NCBI GenBank assembly: GCA_902388495.1
Contig: CABMPP010000018.1
Coordinates: 1 to 64,000 of the forward strand
Length of the DNA: 64,000 bases
Source of the DNA: an uncultured Bacteroides sp.
GTDB taxonomy: Bacteria > Bacteroidota > Bacteroidia > Bacteroidales > Bacteroidaceae
Reading direction: 5' to 3'
This document shows, piece after piece, positions 26,155 to 35,400 of this stretch; the stretch's first letter is position 1; every line of letters starts with the position of its first letter. The notes below the pieces were generated by a model, which ran no database searches, had not been told where the DNA came from, and saw nothing but the letters and a program-made list of their open reading frames with translations. A program made the translations under genes and the position numbers.

Positions 26155-27045
26155 ATGCCAAAAATAAAAATAGGGACAAGTATAGGGAGTAATTATGAGG
26201 GATATGAGCAATTAGTCTCACTGTACCATCAGATGAAAGAATATAGTAACACTACTATTGATTTGGATTTCTCGTCAAATCGTTGGTTTGAAGCCAATCT
26301 ATGTGCCGTTTTGGGCTCTATTGGTTTGCTGATGGAAAAAAATAGAGTCAGAATAACTTATTCTAATATGTCTAATTCTTTAATAGATATATTAACAAGA
26401 AATGGGTTTATAGGCAGTAATTATTTAGACTTATCAGATAACCATAATGGAACGGTTGTAAGTTTTCAAAGATTTAAGCATAATCAAGACAGTGCTTTTA
26501 ATGGTTATATAAAAAGAGAACTTCTTTCAAAATCAGATTTTCCTAAGCATAGTGTATTGCTTGGAAAAAGAATAACTGAGAGCATTTTTGAAATATTTGA
26601 AAATGCAAGGACTCATGGAAAATGTGAGTTTATTCATACCTGTGGGCAATATTATCCACGAAAAAGCCCTGCTCGATTGGATATAACAATTGTTGATGTA
26701 GGCCAAACTATTCATAAGAACGTTAATGATTTCCATTTCCCTTTGAAGGAATTTGATGCATGCATGGCTATAGATTGGGCTATAAAATATGGGAACACGA
26801 CCAAAATAGGGAGGACCGGGGGATTAGGATTAAGTCTAATTCTTGAGTTTATAAAGTTAAACAATGGAGTAATGCAAATAATATCATCTAATGGATATTG
26901 GGAGTATCGTGGCAATCGAGTGCGTATGGGTACACTAAAGAACAATTTTCCAGGGACTATCGTTAATATTGAGTTCAATTTTGATGATAGTTGCTTTTAT
27001 CAATTAAAAAGTGAGGTTAATTTGACTATGAATGATATATTTTAG
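26155..27045 (+). CDS. STAS-like/GHKL ATP-binding protein
   Basis: A 296-residue soluble protein. The C-terminal half has the GHKL ATPase signature: N-box ESIFEIFENARTH (Glu147, Asn150, His154), G1 DVGQTI (181-186) and G2 GRTGGLGLSL (219-228). The first 100 residues have a STAS-like beta-alpha pattern (TTIDLDFSSNRWFEANLC), an inference. There is no transmembrane, HisKA or receiver domain, so it is not a standard histidine kinase; an anti-sigma/serine-kinase-like switch is more likely. It is AT-rich and followed after 12 bp by a DUF4325 gene. Confidence 0.8.
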   Translation: MPKIKIGTSIGSNYEGYEQLVSLYHQMKEYSNTTIDLDFSSNRWFEANLCAVLGSIGLLMEKNRVRITYSNMSNSLIDILTRNGFIGSNYLDLSDNHNGTVVSFQRFKHNQDSAFNGYIKRELLSKSDFPKHSVLLGKRITESIFEIFENARTHGKCEFIHTCGQYYPRKSPARLDITIVDVGQTIHKNVNDFHFPLKEFDACMAIDWAIKYGNTTKIGRTGGLGLSLILEFIKLNNGVMQIISSNGYWEYRGNRVRMGTLKNNFPGTIVNIEFNFDDSCFYQLKSEVNLTMNDIF

Positions 27046-27057
27046 TAATTTTGTGCC

Positions 27058-27420
27058 ATGAATATGAAAGAGGGAAATGCCATATTAAAAGTTAATGAGT
27101 ATACTGTATTGGATATTGCTGTATCTTCTGATGAAGGAGATAAGATCAATCAGCATATTCGTTTATTGTTGGAACGATACCAGAAAGTAACTATTGACTT
27201 TTCTGGTATAACTTTGTTAACTTCTGCTTTTTTAAATGCTGCTATTGGGCAGTTATATAATGATTTCAGTTCGGAAGAATTAGCATCCCGTTTATTTTTG
27301 TCTAATGTAAATAAGGAAGATTTGCCATTATTCAAGAAAGTAACGGATAGAGCAAAGGAGTATTTTAAAAACGAACAGGAATTCTCTAAGACTACAAAAG
27401 AAATTCTAGATGGGGAGTAA
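27058..27420 (+). CDS. DUF4325 STAS-like protein
   Basis: A 120-residue protein matching the DUF4325 STAS-like pattern: KVTIDFSGITLLTSAFLNAA (about residues 42-61) is the diagnostic strand-helix, with Ser/Thr at the position where anti-anti-sigma STAS proteins are phosphorylated. It is flanked by the GHKL ATPase gene (12 bp) and the PIN gene (11-bp overlap), suggesting a kinase-antagonist pair that controls the PIN protein. The function is inferred. Confidence 0.78.
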   Translation: MNMKEGNAILKVNEYTVLDIAVSSDEGDKINQHIRLLLERYQKVTIDFSGITLLTSAFLNAAIGQLYNDFSSEELASRLFLSNVNKEDLPLFKKVTDRAKEYFKNEQEFSKTTKEILDGE

Positions 27421-27973
27421 TTGTACGGATATTAGAAATTACTCTCCTAAAAGGATGGATAATTTCTTTTTTGATAATAATATTTGGATATTTTTGTTTT
27501 GTCCAATAGGCAATCACGACAAGAGTAAACAGAAAATATATTCTTCTTTTTTGCAATCTGTTCGTCAAGCAAATGCTACTATATGGATAAATAGCCTGGT
27601 TATTTCTGAATTTGCGAATGTAAGCATTAAGCTGGATTATAATTTATGGAAGAAAAATGAAGTAAAGCAAACTTTGTTAGAAACGGATTTAGATTACAAA
27701 CAAGCATACAGGAAAACCCAAAGATACCATGATACAGTTGAAAGTATTTGTGCTGCGATAAATCAAATATTAGCATTGTGTGAGAAATGTACTGATAATT
27801 TCAACGCTTTAAATATTCAATCTATTCTTTCTCATTTTATAGATATAGATTTTAACGATAGTTACTATATAGAGTTATGTAGACATTCTTCTTTTAAGTT
27901 TGTGACAGATGATAAAGATTTTATGAATATATCAAATGATAATATGGTTATATTGGGCAATCTTAAAAGATAA
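27410..27973 (+). CDS. PIN-domain-like protein
   Basis: From 27410 the product is 187 residues; an in-frame ATG at 27455 gives 172 residues starting MDNFFFDNNIW, which puts the first acidic residue near the N-terminus as in PIN nucleases. Further PIN features are a conserved Glu in LVISEFANV (about 64) and C-terminal acidic residues in FVTDDKDFMNI. PIN domains are metal-dependent RNases. It lacks a classical VapB neighbour; instead the DUF4325/GHKL genes precede it with an 11-bp overlap. Confidence 0.72.
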   Translation: MGSNCTDIRNYSPKRMDNFFFDNNIWIFLFCPIGNHDKSKQKIYSSFLQSVRQANATIWINSLVISEFANVSIKLDYNLWKKNEVKQTLLETDLDYKQAYRKTQRYHDTVESICAAINQILALCEKCTDNFNALNIQSILSHFIDIDFNDSYYIELCRHSSFKFVTDDKDFMNISNDNMVILGNLKR

Positions 27974-27997
27974 TATCATTAATTATACATTTAGGGT

Positions 27998-28774
27998 TTA
28001 CTTTCTCTTTAAGACGTAAAAACAACTTGTACTGACGAAATTTCTTAAGTATGGAATGGAGGCAACCGTTTTGTTCAGTCTTTGCGGTGATAATCCGAAC
28101 TTGATTTTATAGTGTGGGTTTATAAAGTATAATTGCTGGTCTACAATTTGGTATCCTGTTTTTTGCGCAATGTTGTGGAACATTTCAATGGTGCATCTGG
28201 TATGTTTAATGTCTAATAGTTCTGTTATGGTCGCTTCTTTCTCACCGCATAGTCTTAGTATTTGTCTGTACAATGTGTAAGGTAGCAGGTGTATGAAAGG
28301 AAAGTGCGAAATGATTTTACTGTGTGCAATCTGCTGATGGCCCCCGAATGGCATTTGCCAGGCAGGAAATCCTACAAATATCACTCCGTCGGTAGATAAG
28401 TAATCTCTCATGCAGGCTAGGAAACGTGATTTATTCTCAATATGTTCTATCACGTCGTGTATGAGAATCAGAGGAAATTCTTTTCCGTCTTTTTCCAGCT
28501 GAAAGACATCAGAGGCTATGAAATGGCCTTTTTGACGTTTCTTCTTGAAGAATGCGCCTGCTTGCTGTATTCGTGAAGCGACAATGTCGATGCCGACAAC
28601 GTGGCAACCGGATTCTGCGAAAGGAAGCAGGTTGCCTCCCTCTCCGCAACCTACTTCCAATACAGTGTTTGGTATATATCCGATGATCTTTTTTATATAA
28701 GGGATATAGTAATTCCTGCTTGTTTGTGCTTGCTCCTCAAAGTAGCGTTCACGGTTGGTATGACGTTTCTGCAT
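27998..28774 (-). CDS. Class I SAM-dependent methyltransferase
   Basis: A 258-residue protein with Rossmann methyltransferase motifs: motif I VLEVGCGEGGNLLPF (38-52), acidic SAM-ribose residue in VVGIDI (Asp63), and IHDVIEHIENKSRFL typical of the UbiG/Methyltransf_11 group. The substrate is unknown. It lies 71 bp downstream of the sigma-barrel fusion gene on the same strand and may be co-transcribed with it. Confidence 0.85.
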   Translation of the reverse strand: MQKRHTNRERYFEEQAQTSRNYYIPYIKKIIGYIPNTVLEVGCGEGGNLLPFAESGCHVVGIDIVASRIQQAGAFFKKKRQKGHFIASDVFQLEKDGKEFPLILIHDVIEHIENKSRFLACMRDYLSTDGVIFVGFPAWQMPFGGHQQIAHSKIISHFPFIHLLPYTLYRQILRLCGEKEATITELLDIKHTRCTIEMFHNIAQKTGYQIVDQQLYFINPHYKIKFGLSPQRLNKTVASIPYLRNFVSTSCFYVLKRK

Positions 28775-28845
28775 TTTTACTCGTTTTTAGGTTATCTATA
28801 GTTATGATAATCATCCGGGCAAAAGACTGCATGGAAAATTAGGTT

Positions 28846-30501
28846 TTACCAAGAGAAACGGATTCCTATCGGCATGGTGAACGTAAACGGGTGTTCCTTC
28901 CGGATGGTACGCAATTCACTTCCATCGGGAATGTAGTAGTTGACAGTCGGTTCTATATAGATGCTGGTATGGGGACTAATATAATATTGTATACCTGCAT
29001 TTGTATTGACCGACCATTGAATCGGAGGAGTCAAGGATTGCCGTTTAAGAAGGTTGGGTATACTGTCCGTCGTATGAGAAGTCTGGAGTGTTCCTTTTAC
29101 GGGAATGTCTATTTGTATCCCTGCTGAAGCATAGCAGGAGAGGCGTTTGTAATTCCAGAAACGATAGGAAAGCCGCAAGGGAATACCGATGTAGTGCAAC
29201 TTCTGAGTTTCCAGTATATGATATTCTTCACCGGTGCTGAATTCCGATTTGAGATAAGTATAGTTTAATCCGGTTTCCAGGCTCCATGGTCCGTTCAGCT
29301 TCTTGCTTAAGGAGAGTCCGGCAGTGATGGGGGCTTCATGATGCTGATGTTCTATGATTCTGCCACTATTACTTTCTGCCACTTGCATGAGACCCACAGA
29401 GTCGTTGCCTAATATTCCTTGTTGGTATCGGGTGTTCAGATAGGAATAATACTCTTCCCAAGTGCTGACTTGTTGAGGAAGATGCCCGGAGGAAGCATCG
29501 GTCTGCGGAGTGGCCATCAATTTGTATAGGCTTTGTGCAAGTTGCGGACCGAGTGAACCGGTCAGCATCAGTTTCCATTTGCTGCTTTTCTTATTTTGGA
29601 GAAGCTTCGTTTGTGGGAACGAATATGAGATCCCGTCTCTTTTAGTTCTATTCACGGTGATAAAAGGATTGGTAATGAACAGCTTGCTTGCATAATCTTG
29701 TGTTTCGGGAATAGTGAGGGGAAGAACATCTGGGAGTGGGGCTGTTCGGTTTATAGCTGTTATGTTCCGGCATTTTCCTTCATCGTAATGTGGCATTCGT
29801 CTGCTTTCAATAACGTTTCTTTCTTCCGGTCTTTTTTCTGTTTTAGGATATTGGGTGGCAGTTCCGGTAGAGCGTATTTCTTTGAATGCGATTGTTCTTT
29901 TTTCTTTATGCAGATATTCATACAGCATTGGGAAAAGGAGTAGCAGTACCAGAACTATTACTACCCGATAACCGGTTAACATCTTTCTGAGCAATGCTTT
30001 TGCCCGGAACAGTTGCGAGGAAGAGGAATGGGGAGCGATGCCCAGCAATTCTCCGATCTCTTTGTGCGAAAGTCCTTCCAGGACGGCCAGTTTGAACACT
30101 TTACGATAGCCTTCCGGAAGGTTGTCTACCATATCCAGCATTTGGTGGTATGAGACGAAATCCGGATAAAAAGGAGTCTCTGACGGTTCTTCTTCTTCGG
30201 AAATGTCGGTCAGGGGAATGTTAGTGACAATACTTGTTTGGTTGAGGTATCTCAAGGCTATGTTTTTCATGATTTTCTTCATCCAGCTTTCCAGCTTCTC
30301 GGGGTTGCGCAATGATCGGATTGAGGTGAAGATTATGATAAAACCATCATGAAGAAGATCTTGGGCAATTGTCGGTTCGGGAATGTAATGAAGACATATC
30401 TTCATCATTTTTTCCGAATAATTCATATAGAGCAGGTTCAGGCCCTGCTCATCTCCTTTTTGGCATAAATCAACAAGATCTTTTATGTTCATGTGTGTCA
30501 T
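28846..30501 (-). CDS. ECF sigma factor fused to a transmembrane helix and outer-membrane beta-barrel
   Basis: One uninterrupted 551-residue frame. Residues about 10-88 are sigma-70 region 2, about 115-172 region 4 (DNLPEGYRKVFKLAVLEGLS, HKEIGELLGIAPHSSSSQLF). A strong membrane helix follows at about 179-195 (VVIVLVLLLLFPMLYEY), then a 110-residue linker, then a PorT-like barrel (about 310-551) with amphipathic strands ending in the aromatic C-terminus GIRFSW. The sigma part would be membrane-tethered in the cytoplasm. Related genomes often encode these parts as two neighbouring genes; here they are fused. It may be released by proteolysis, but this is inference. Confidence 0.88.
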   Translation of the reverse strand: MTHMNIKDLVDLCQKGDEQGLNLLYMNYSEKMMKICLHYIPEPTIAQDLLHDGFIIIFTSIRSLRNPEKLESWMKKIMKNIALRYLNQTSIVTNIPLTDISEEEEPSETPFYPDFVSYHQMLDMVDNLPEGYRKVFKLAVLEGLSHKEIGELLGIAPHSSSSQLFRAKALLRKMLTGYRVVIVLVLLLLFPMLYEYLHKEKRTIAFKEIRSTGTATQYPKTEKRPEERNVIESRRMPHYDEGKCRNITAINRTAPLPDVLPLTIPETQDYASKLFITNPFITVNRTKRDGISYSFPQTKLLQNKKSSKWKLMLTGSLGPQLAQSLYKLMATPQTDASSGHLPQQVSTWEEYYSYLNTRYQQGILGNDSVGLMQVAESNSGRIIEHQHHEAPITAGLSLSKKLNGPWSLETGLNYTYLKSEFSTGEEYHILETQKLHYIGIPLRLSYRFWNYKRLSCYASAGIQIDIPVKGTLQTSHTTDSIPNLLKRQSLTPPIQWSVNTNAGIQYYISPHTSIYIEPTVNYYIPDGSELRTIRKEHPFTFTMPIGIRFSW

Positions 30502-30577
30502 AATGTTATTTATCTAAGATGATAAATAATATGAATGACTGCATGCGTTTGTCTTTTTTAACTCTTTTCTTCATTTG

Positions 30578-30585
30578 CAAAGATA
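30578..30585 (-). promoter_or_regulatory. Promoter of the sigma-barrel gene, -7 box TATCTTTG (minus strand)
   Basis: Plus-strand CAAAGATA reads TATCTTTG leftward, 77 bp before the start at 30501, in the divergent region shared with the ECF sigma gene. Confidence 0.55.
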
Positions 30586-30721
30586 TCATTTTCACTGATA
30601 ATCAATAGCTCTGAAGTTTACTTTAGATTAAGTTCATTTCAAATGAGAGGAAATATAAGTACATGAGACAAGTATTTATATTTTTTCCTTATTCTTTATT
30701 GTTCCTTTTAAAGATAAAGTG

Positions 30722-30729
30722 TATATTTG
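30722..30729 (+). promoter_or_regulatory. Possible promoter of the PUL sigma gene (TATATTTG)
   Basis: TATATTTG fits TAnnTTTG, 29 bp before ATG 30759. Confidence 0.45.
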
Positions 30730-30758
30730 TCACTTTAACTGGTTACTCGTAATCTGTA

Positions 30759-31319
30759 ATGACCTTTGATCTGAACGAATTCAACCATTTTTTCATAGAC
30801 TATCAGCAGCGCTTTGTACACTTTGCCGATACCTATGTACACGACGAAGCTGTTGCTGAAGACTTCGTCATCGAGTCCATGATGTATTACTGGGAGAACA
30901 AAGACCGTCTGCCTGCTGATACGAATATTCCCGCTTATGTACTGACCGCAATAAAACATCGTTGTATAGACCATCTGCGCCACCAACAGATACATCAAGA
31001 TGTTTCTGACGAAATATCGCGTATCTATGCTTGGGAGTTATCGAGCCGCATTGTTACTTTGGAAGATTTTGAACCTAATGAGATCTTTACCAAAGAGATA
31101 CAGGATATTGTAGACAAGACTTTGGAGAACTTGCCCGAACAGACCCGGCGCATCTTCATCATGAGTCGTTACGAGAATCAGCCTCATAAAGAAATAGCCA
31201 GTCTGTTGGCTATGACTACCAAAGGAGTGGAATTTCATATCTCCAAAGCTACCAAGGCATTACGCATTGCTCTGAAGGACTATTTGCCTGCTTCCATTCT
31301 TTTTTTCTATCTGAACTAA
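30759..31319 (+). CDS. ECF-type RNA polymerase sigma factor of a PUL
   Basis: A 186-residue sigma-70 family protein with region 2 (about 10-80, VAEDFVIESMMYYWENKDRL) and region 4 (about 120-175, LPEQTRRIFIMSRYENQPHK, EIASLLAMTTKGVEFHISKA). In the Bacteroides scheme it is held inactive by the FecR-like protein encoded 74 bp downstream, and is freed when the SusC-type transporter binds substrate. Its likely target is the SusC/SusD/GH78 operon. Confidence 0.93.
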   Translation: MTFDLNEFNHFFIDYQQRFVHFADTYVHDEAVAEDFVIESMMYYWENKDRLPADTNIPAYVLTAIKHRCIDHLRHQQIHQDVSDEISRIYAWELSSRIVTLEDFEPNEIFTKEIQDIVDKTLENLPEQTRRIFIMSRYENQPHKEIASLLAMTTKGVEFHISKATKALRIALKDYLPASILFFYLN

Positions 31320-31393
31320 AAAAAACTTCTTTTTCACTAGGGAATGCTTTCTCCCGTTCGCTATTACTGTAGATACGCAAAACAAGAGTATTT

Positions 31394-32341
31394 ATGGATA
31401 AAGATATATTATACCGCTTTTTCGAAGGTCGTGCCACTGTAGATGAGATGAAGTCGGTGAAAGAATGGGCTGAAGCTTCCGAAGAGAATAATAAACTCTT
31501 CCGGCGGGAGCGTAAGCTGTTCAATGCGATGATTCTTGTAAGACATTCGAAAAAGTCTGATATGCCGGTGAAGGAGATTAAGAAAAAGAACTATTTCGTT
31601 CGGGAATTCCTGAAGATAGCTTCTGTTGTAATAATAACGGTAGGGATAACGGCTGCTTTGTTTTCAATAGGCGAAGGTAAAGATAATATAAATATAGCAA
31701 TGCAGACCATTACCGTTCCGGCAGGTCAGCGTGTGAACCTCGATTTACCCGATGGTTCGAACGTTTGGTTGAATGCCGGAACCAAAATGCAATATCCTGT
31801 TTCGTTTATGAAAGGTAAACGGGAAGTAATATTGGACGGAGAAGCTTACTTTGAAGTGGCGCATAACGAAAAATGCCCGTTTGTAGTCCATACTGCTATG
31901 CTGGATGTGGAAGTATTAGGAACGAAGTTTAATGTCGAAGCCTATTCTAATCGGAAAATATTTGAGACCTCCTTGCTACAAGGTAAGGTTAGAGTGAAAT
32001 CCCCCGATAATGGAAAAGAATTTGTGACCTTACTTCCTGATTATAAGACTACCTTGCAGAACGGTAAGTTGGTAGTGAGCAAGATTGATGATTACAATGT
32101 CTATCGTTGGAAAGAAGGACTGTATTGTTTCAAAAACAAACCCTTTGCTGAAATCATGCGAGACTTGGAGAAATGCTACGACCTTAAAATCCAACTGGAT
32201 AAGCAGAGTATAGCCAAGGTGGTGTTGACCGGAAAGTTCCGTATATCCGACGGTCTGGATTACGCTCTGCGTGTTTTGCAGAACGATGTGGCTTTCACTT
32301 ATCGGCGAGATAAAGAAGATGACGTCATTTATATAAAGTAA
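31394..32341 (+). CDS. FecR family anti-sigma factor
   Basis: A 315-residue inner-membrane protein: cytoplasmic sigma-binding N-terminus (1-65), one membrane helix (about 74-92), periplasmic FecR domain (about 105-200, beginning near TVPAGQRVNLDLPDGSNVWL) and a C-terminal DUF4974 domain (about 245-315). It relays substrate sensing from the STN domain of SusC to the ECF sigma factor. A small hairpin follows before susC. Confidence 0.93.
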   Translation: MDKDILYRFFEGRATVDEMKSVKEWAEASEENNKLFRRERKLFNAMILVRHSKKSDMPVKEIKKKNYFVREFLKIASVVIITVGITAALFSIGEGKDNINIAMQTITVPAGQRVNLDLPDGSNVWLNAGTKMQYPVSFMKGKREVILDGEAYFEVAHNEKCPFVVHTAMLDVEVLGTKFNVEAYSNRKIFETSLLQGKVRVKSPDNGKEFVTLLPDYKTTLQNGKLVVSKIDDYNVYRWKEGLYCFKNKPFAEIMRDLEKCYDLKIQLDKQSIAKVVLTGKFRISDGLDYALRVLQNDVAFTYRRDKEDDVIYIK

Positions 32342-32401
32342 CCCTGGTACTAACCCTTTAATACAGAGCAAAGCCTATGCAGTGATACTTATGAAAAACA
32401 A

Positions 32402-32436
32402 AAAGCCGACAGATGTTTGCCCCATCTATCGGCCTT
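32402..32436 (+). terminator. Hairpin between fecR and susC
   Basis: GCCGACAGATG (32405-32415) pairs with CATCTATCGGC (32423-32433), one mismatch, 7-nt loop. There is no T run, so it may attenuate rather than end transcription. Confidence 0.45.
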
Positions 32437-32488
32437 GGACTAACACAATTTCTTAAATAAATCGTATTAATAACTTATTTGCAAAGAT

Positions 32489-35400
32489 ATGAAAAACATT
32501 CCTTTGCCGGATATTTATTGCCTTAAAAATCCGGACGTAAAACAATTATTTAGAATCATGCGAATATCTATATTCTTATTATTCTTCTGTGCATTCAGCC
32601 TTTGGGCGGAAAATAGTCATTCCCAAAATGCCCGGGTGACTATCAATCGGAACAATGTTCAACTGGAATCTATTTTAAATGAGATCGAATCTCAAACTGA
32701 CTATCTGTTTATATACAAGGAAGATGTAGATGTGAAAATTCATAAAAGCATCCGCGTTAACAGCAAACCGGTGGCAGAAGTGTTGAATAACTTACTGGCA
32801 GGTTCTTCCATCCACTATAAGATGGAGGGAAACCATATCATCCTTACTCGCAATGAAGCGTTGGGCGCCCAGCAACAGCAAAGTATAACCGGTATTGTGA
32901 CCGATGCGTCGGGCGACCCACTGATAGGTGTTACTGTAATGATAAAAGGGGCTGCCCAAGGTGCGGTAACGGATATTGAAGGTAAATTCTCTTTATCTGC
33001 TAATGTGGGTGATGTACTTCAATTCAGCTATATTGGATATATTCCACAAGAAATAAAGTTAACCGATGCCAAATTATTGCGCGTTGTGTTGATGGAAGAT
33101 GTCAAGTCATTGGATGAAGTGGTAGTAGTGGCTTATGGAACACAAACCAAACGAGCAGTGACGGGAGCTATGGAAACATTGGATTTTGATAAACTCGCTG
33201 ATGTTCCGGTTGCTCAATTTACCCAAAAGATGCAGGGACAGATTGCAGGTGTACAAGTAAGCCAAGGTACGGGAGTGCCAGGACAAGGTATAAATGTCCG
33301 TATTCGTGGAGCGGCATCACTGTCTACAGGTTCAAATCCTCTCTATGTTGTAGATGGTTTTCCTATTGTGGGTGATATTAATGATATCAATCCCAATGAA
33401 ATAGAGTCAATGACAATACTTAAAGATGCGGCAGCAACTTCTTTGTATGGTTCGCGTGCAGCTTTCGGCGTTGTACTTATTCAAACGAAGGGAGCAAAAG
33501 CAGGAAAGACGGACATCAGCCTCAACGCATACATGGGAGTGCAGAATGTACCTCAAAAGGGCAGACCCGATATGATGGATGGAACTGAATGGGCACAATT
33601 CAAAAAAGAGTGCTATGAAGATCTGGGACAAAGCGTTCCGTCGGCTTTCCAGACTCCTTCACAATATGGTAAGGGACATGATTGGTATGACGCCATGCTA
33701 CGTAGTGCTATAATCCAGGATTATAATGTATCTGTCAGTACGGGAAAAGATAAATTCACCAGTTCTTTCGTTCTAGGTTATTTCAATCAAGACGGTGTGT
33801 TGCTAAATTCTGATTATCAACGTATTTCGGCAAGAGCAAACTCTACTTATCAGATTCTCCCGAATATGAAACTCGCCTTTAATCTGGCACCAACTTATAG
33901 CTTTGAGAACAGGCCGTCATCAGACGGAGCATTCTTCAGTGGTGGCGGTTTGCTTGCCAATGCTACTTTGACTCCTCCTATTCTTTCCTATAAAGATGAA
34001 GACGGAACCTATCCTGTGGCGGTAACAACTCCCGGTATTACAGCCTTTGAAACTCCGAATTGGGTGCGTTCTATTCAGGATATTGTCAATAAGCGTGAGG
34101 CTAAAAGACTGCTTGCAAATGCGAGCCTGCAATATGAACCTCTTAAAGGTTTAGTACTGAAAACCAGCCTGAATGGAGATATGGGCTCTAATTATCAGCA
34201 CAATTTTCAACCTTCTACAGCAGGAAGAGGGTTTGCTGCTGCACCAAGTGCCATTGCTGCCAACTTGTACGAAGCCAACAACCGATACTGGTCCTGGCTA
34301 TCCGAAACAACAGCCAATTACTCGAAAGAAATAGGTGACCACACATTTGAAGTATTGTTAGGATATACGACACAGAGATTTCGTAGCGATTATAGTGCAT
34401 TTAGCGGATCTAATTTCTCGGATGACAGAATACAGACTATTGATGCAGCATTGGTGAAGAACAATCCGACAATGGATATTCAGGAATGGAGCATGATTTC
34501 TTATCTGAGCCGTGTTAATTACAGTTATAAAGGCCGCTATCTGATTGGAGCGAGTATTCGTAGGGACGGTTCATCCCGTTTTGGTAGTAACAACAAGTGG
34601 GGTAATTTTCCGTCGGTATCTCTGGGATGGATTGTAAGCGATGAGGCTTTTATGAGCAAACTTAAGAGTGTGTCCTTACTGAAGTTACGCGGAAGCTATG
34701 GAACAATAGGAAATAACAATATAGGAAACTATACACATTATAATACGGTAAGTGGCAATACAAATGCTGTGTTTGGCAGCACCACTGCAAGTGGAAGTGC
34801 GGTTACAGCTCTTGGAAATGACGATTTAGGATGGGAAAAAACTCGTCAGTTGGATTTTGGCGTAGATCTTGGCTTATTCAACAATCGCATTACTTTTACT
34901 TACGATTATTATAACAAAATAACGTCAAATATGCTCTATTCGTTACCTATACCTCAAGAATCAGGTTTCTCTACTTTGATAGGGAATGTTGGCAAACTAA
35001 AGTTCTGGGGGCATGAGTTCAGCATTAATTCCCATAATATTGTAGGTACTTTCAATTGGAACACGAGTTTTAACATCTCCTTCAGTGATAACCGTGTATT
35101 GGCATTGAGTGATTTGAGTGACCAATTAGTAGCTTATTCAGGTATTGTGAGTACTATTTCCCGTGTAGGAGGTCGGATAGGACAATTCTATGGAATGGTG
35201 CAGGAGGGTGTCTATGTAAACCAGGCGGATTATGATCAATCTCCCAAAGCTGTGGACTCACAGGTGGGAACTATTAAATTCCGTGATGTCAACGGTGATA
35301 AGCAGATTACTTATGGAGATGATGAAAGTGGTGATAAGGCGGAAATAGGTAATCCACTTCCTAAGTTCGCTTTTGGTTTGACAAATAGCTTTGCTTACAA

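Noticed and set aside
25912..28000. Integrative element with att repeats at ssrA
   Set aside because: No integrase gene and no second copy of the tmRNA 3' end were found in the window.
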